DNA of 64,000 bases from Tachypleus tridentatus. Lineage: Eukaryota; Arthropoda; Merostomata; Xiphosura; Limulidae. The notes below the pieces were generated by a model that worked only from the letters and a program-made list of their open reading frames with translations, had not been told where the DNA came from and did not search any database. The DNA lies in the NCBI RefSeq assembly GCF_004210375.1, contig NC_134831.1, positions 42,318,035 to 42,382,034 of the forward strand, read 5' to 3'. Of this stretch, positions 40,801 to 46,800 are shown piece after piece; position 1 is the first letter of the stretch; every line of letters begins with the position of its first letter. The position numbers were made by a program, and so were the translations under genes.

Positions 40801-43800
40801 TTCTCTAATATATAGAACCATATGGTAATTTTTTCGTCTGAACAGGTATTGGTGTGTACAACCATAAGTCTTCTCTTTATATCTGACGAGATTCTGATGT
40901 GCAGGACAATATGATATTTTCCCCGACTGACGAGATTCTAATGTTTAGAACCATATAATTATTTCTCCGCATGACGAAGTTATAATGTGTAGCATCATAA
41001 GTTTTTTTTTATCTTTGACCAGACTATACAGCAGAACTATGTGGTTTATTTCCTCATATGACCAGGGTTTAATGTGTAGAACCATATGAGCAGCTCTAAG
41101 TATGACAGGATTCTAATGTATAAAACCATGTGAATTTTTTTACTCATTAGAACCTGTTCAAACCGTATCTCCGTGTAACGAAATTCTTATATGTCAAACC
41201 ATATGATTATCTCCCAATTTGAGTAGCTTCTCTGTATAAACTATATCTTGTTTTGTTTTCATACTATAAGGTTATTTGTGTAAAATACTTTCCTTACATT
41301 TTCAGTGTAATACTCTGTGCCTTGTCATCCTATCGAATTAGGTTCTAGTGTGTAAGACCATCTTTTTATATTTCAATCTGACTACATTCTAATAGCAAAA
41401 AGTGTTTTATTTTCCTATCAAACCACAATTAAATGCATAAAATTGTACGTATTATCTTTTTTCGTGTGACTGCATTTTCATTGTAAAACAATGTTTTCCT
41501 CTCTATTTAACCAGGTTTTCTACTAATGTTTATTCCTCCCCACTTAACCAGGTTCTCTGTATTTGCCCTTGGATCCAGTGCTTACCCAAACTTTTGCTCC
41601 TTCGGCTATTTTTTGGATAACCTCCTGGGAGAACTTGGGGGAGAACGAATCCTTAAAATAGGAACAGGAGATGAGCTGTGTGGCCAGGAACAGTCTTTTT
41701 GGCGATGGGCACAGAAGGTTTTCCAAACAGCGTGTGATATATTCTGTGTTGGAGACGAAATAAGAATTAATGACGTGAAAACAGCCGTTCATTTAGATTC
41801 CTCGTGGTCGGCAGAGGGTGTTCGTCTCAAAGAGTTGCATAACGTTGAGATGTCTACTGATATTTGTAAAGGTTTGTTTATTTATTTGTTTTTGAATTTT
41901 GCCCTAAGCTACTTGAGGGCTATCTGCGCTAGCCGTCCCTAATTTAGCGGTGTAAGACTAGAGGGAAATCAGCTAGTCATCACCATCCACTGCCAACTCT
42001 TGGGCTACTCTTTTATCTACGAATAGTGGGATTAACCGTCATATTAAACGCCCCCACGGCTGAAAAGGCGAGCACGTTTAGTGTGACGGGGATTCGAACC
42101 TGCAACCCATTTGTAAAGGTATCACAGACGAAACTAACTTTTTCTTCTAAATTTTAACTTGCATGTTCGGGAAAAAGTAACAAAACTAAATAAATGAATT
42201 TCATGATTTCTGTAAAATATCAGATTTTCCAATAACATCTTTCTTTTTCAGGAATTATTAAAATTTCCACCAAGAAAGTATTTCCTTGTATCCTGAAGAG
42301 CCGACAACGATTACATCCTGTAAGTGACAGGTAAGTATGTGCAGCAAGAAATTCCTAAAATATTTAATGCAATTATAGCCTCACGTATATCCGTGATGGA
42401 TCATTAAAATATATTTTATAAATGTATCACTGATACAGAGGATCGACATATTTTTATTTAAACAGATCCAATTGATAAAGGATAAAACGTGTTAATACGT
42501 AATAAAAATCTTATCGGTATGTAGCGTTGAGAATGTTATAAATTAACAGCTGTTTACATGAGAAACGTGTAAAGAGTTTTCTGATTAGGGATTATTGTAT
42601 GTAATCATTTAGCACGTGTTATTTGTTCAACTTTATTCATTAATTTGTAAATTTATCAGGAGAGAAACAGTTTTAATAAAGATTAACACAAGAAACCAAG
42701 ACGGACTCACGTTTCTGCCAGGCGACCATATTGGAATCTACCCCGCTAACAGAGAAGAACTTGTTGAAGGTATTCTGGACCGTATTCGCCCTGTTTGCCC
42801 CGATCCAGATAAGATAGTACAATTGGAGGTCCTAAAGGTGGTGCCATCTCTTGAAGGTAAGGGTAGCGGTGACATGGAGGGCGTCATCAATATAAAATTG
42901 CTTAGTATAAACCATTTCTTAATTATGAATTTAATTCTAAAACAGCTAAGCCTAAAATACAAACCATTTTATAATGCTTAAACTGCTAAGCCTGAATATC
43001 GTACGTAAACTGTATGATAGATGATTTGAACGTGTCACGTACCTAGTATATATGAAATAATATTTTATTAGCAAACCACATGGTTACTTTTTAACGATCA
43101 GTTTATTTTCTCTTTAAATTAAGATTTTAACCAAGACTTCTCATTTCACTCCAATTGTATGTTCCAGAGAACAACTGTCATTCCAAGACATTCCAACAAA
43201 AACAAAATGTCTGCTTCATAAACATCAATAACTTAGAAGTAGAGTACGTTGTATTATTTATTTGTAAATTCCGAAGAAAATAAAAGCAATAATACAATTT
43301 ACTTTTGAACTATAAAAAACTTAAAATTTATCTTATTTGTACAGTTGATTTTTAATCATTGTTACCGTTTTAAGTATACGGCACCTTAAATTTTGTGTAA
43401 TTATTATCAGGTTTAAGTGAGAAAAACGTGCAGTAATGTTAAACATACAGTGTATATGTTACAGAATACAAACATGTACTTTGGTTAATACACTGAAAAA
43501 CCAAAAACAGATGACTATACAACACCTCAAAAATTATCTATAACATGTAATAACTATTTCGTATTCTTTATTAATTTATTTGAATTTAAGTTTTCTTCTC
43601 TTTCTTCTTGTCAATATAGGCCCCAGAGAGTGTTGGTTACCGCATAAGCGATTACTACCATGTTCTGTTCGCACTGCCTTCTTTAGGTACTTTGACATAA
43701 CAACGCCACCTACACAAACATTTCTAGGACTTCTTAATTCGTTTGCTACGTCGGAAACTGACTGTAAAACACTGCAGTTGCTTACCTCGGTAAGTCTATT

Positions 43801-46800
43801 TAATCAATAAAATTTTATATGACTAATTTTTTTATTTTACTAACATTAATTATGTACTTAATAATATTTTTTTAAAAAATGAAACACGGCAATAATATAT
43901 TAATGGATTTCGAATACAATTAAATTTTTTTCTTAAGCGGTAAAAAACAAGTACTACCTCATAAAATATTTGTTTAGTATCTCGAGGTTTGCTTTTGTTT
44001 CAGAAAAACGTTTCAGTGGAAGGGAGACTGAGTTCTTTTCACAATATAAGTGATAGAGTTCAATCTTAGTAACCTATAACTGCCTTCCCTCTAGCTTTAC
44101 ACTGCAGAATTAGGGACGGCTAGCGCAGAGAGCCCTTGTGTAGCTTTACGCGAAATTCAAAAAACAAACAAGCAATCTTCACAAAATGGGGCTGCTAATA
44201 TAAGCATACTGTCTGATAACGTTAATAGTTTGGGTATGTTTTGATTGATGCATTTTGAGAATCGATCTATTTAATATATATATATATATGTCCAATGCTT
44301 CTGAATTTGTCACATAAGTTAATCTCTTGTCGAGATATCGTTATATCCTCTTACAGGGTTTGAATAAACAGTTGCTAACGTTTCAAAGCTGAATGTAAAG
44401 CATTAGTAAAAATCACGATGTATCAGGTGATATTCTTTTTACAGGACACCACAAAATACGAGGAGTGGAAGGATTATTGTTACCCTACTCTACTGGAGGT
44501 TCTCCAGCTCTTCCCATCAGTTGTCCCGTCTCTTGAGTTTCTTATGACCCAACTTCCTTTCCTACAGCCACGCTTCTATAGTATCAGTTCTTCTCCAAAC
44601 TATTACCCTGGCGAAATCCATATTACAGCTGCTGTAATTAAGTATCGAACACAATGTTAGTACTTGTTTGTCTGTTAGTTATGCATGAATATACAATATT
44701 TACCCTGGCGAAATCCACATTACAGTTGCTGTAATTAAGTATCGAACACAATGTTAGTACTTGTTAGTCTGTTAGTTATGTATGAATATACATATTTACC
44801 CTGGCGAAATCCATATTACAGTTGCTGTAATTAAGTATCGAACACAATGTTAGTTTTTGTTTGTCTGTTAGTTATGTATTAATATACAATATTTACCCTG
44901 GCGAACTCCATATTACAGTTGCTGTAATTAAGTATCGAACACAATGTTAGTTCTTGTTTGTCTGTTAGTTATGTATGAATTTACTATTAACCCTGGCGAA
45001 ATCCATATTACAGTTGCTGTAATTAAGTATGGAACACAATGTTAGTTCTTGTTTGTCTTTTAGTTATGCATGAATATACATATTTACCCTGGCGAAATCC
45101 ATATTACAGTTGCTGTAATTAAGTATCGAACACAATGTTAGTTCTTGTTTGTCTGTTAGTTATGTATAAATATACAATATTTACCCTGGCTAAATACATA
45201 TTACAGTTGCAGTAATTAAGCATTGAACACAATGTTTGTACTTGTTTGTCTGTTAGTTATATATAAATATACATTTTTTAAAGAACTTACTCGTATGAAT
45301 TTTACGAGTCGAGGTGATAAGCCCAGTACTAAAACGGTTAAATAAATAATTACTTAAATATTTTAATTCAGTGCTCACATTTTATAATTTGAAGAGACAG
45401 GGAATCAAACTCGGTGTTCTGTGTGAGAAAGTAGGTAGTTATTAATTTATTTATTACGGTTTTACCAAGGTGGGACCGGATCCTGGCACTACGGAGTTTG
45501 TTCCACATATCTAGCAGCTTTGTCAAAAGGTGAAGAAATAGTTTGCTTCATTCGAAGGTGCGATAATATTACGTGTTATAATACTATAAAACTTTCCTTC
45601 TATAGAAATACGGTTAAAACATTCTACCTGTAAACTAATAAATATTTAGATATTATTATTTTTGTCTTCCTAAATCAGCATTAAAATTATTTAATTTGAA
45701 GTTACTTTTGTAATATAGTTTGTTTTTTTTCTTTTCGGCTCGATATTATCAAGTAACTGTTAAAAGAAACACCTAAACTATAGTGAAATATTTTCATTAA
45801 ACAGCCAGGAAGTTAAATATCTATCTTTGTTTAAAAACAGTGCGCCATACTTTCACCTACCGGACGATATACGACTACCAATTGTCATGGTGGGACCAGG
45901 GACAGGTATCGCCCCCTTTAGAAGTTTTTGGCAACAACGCTTATTTGATGTACAGAAAATGGCTCCTGATGGCAAGTTTCAATGTTTTACTTTGAATTTA
46001 TTTGAATAAAATAACGTGTTTATGTTACTATCATCTATGCATGAACAAATACAATTGTTTTTATTTAGTATTGAAAAAAGATATAAAACATCGACCTATT
46101 GCTTATACCTATTTGTCATTTTTTCTTAGTTTCTTTTACTTGTTAAACTTTTATCAAGAGAAGTTTATTTCCTTTTCTCTAGTAAAAGCTGTTTTGTTAG
46201 TTTTGTATAACATAGTAAAATTCATACTTAACTTACTGTTTTTGTAACTTAACATCATTTGTTTGGGGGGGAGAGTGGCCAGAATGACGCAATTCAACAT
46301 ATATATTTTTTAATTTATTGAATGCTTAAAACAAAATTATGACCCAGTATGGCCAGATGGTTTGGGTGCTGGACTCGCAATCTGAGGGTCACGGGCTCGA
46401 ATCCCATTCCCAGCTGTGGGGGAGCTATTATATAGCGGTCAATCTAACTATTTGTTGGTAAAAGCCCAAGAGTTGGCGGTGTGTGGTGATGAATTGCTGC
46501 CTTCTCTTTAGTCTTACGCTGCTAAATTGGGGACGGCTAGCGCAAATAGCTTCGTTTAGCTTTGTGCGAAATTCACAACAAACAAGTAATAAAAGAAAAT
46601 ATTGTATACGCAGTTTGTTGCTTCTTTTTTAGATCGTAAGAATACTGGAGAAATGACGTTGTTCTTTGGTTGTCGCCATCGGGATTTTGAACTTTTTCGG
46701 GAAGAAAAGGAAGAGGTGTTAAAAGAACATGTTTTGACCACAGTTTATACAGTATTCTCGCGCCTTCCGCAAAAACCTAAAGTATGTTCTTACAGTTTAG

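Noticed and set aside
41872-41942. Extension of the exon 14 frame
   Set aside because: It reads into the antisense SINE and stops; kept only as a possible alternative splice product.
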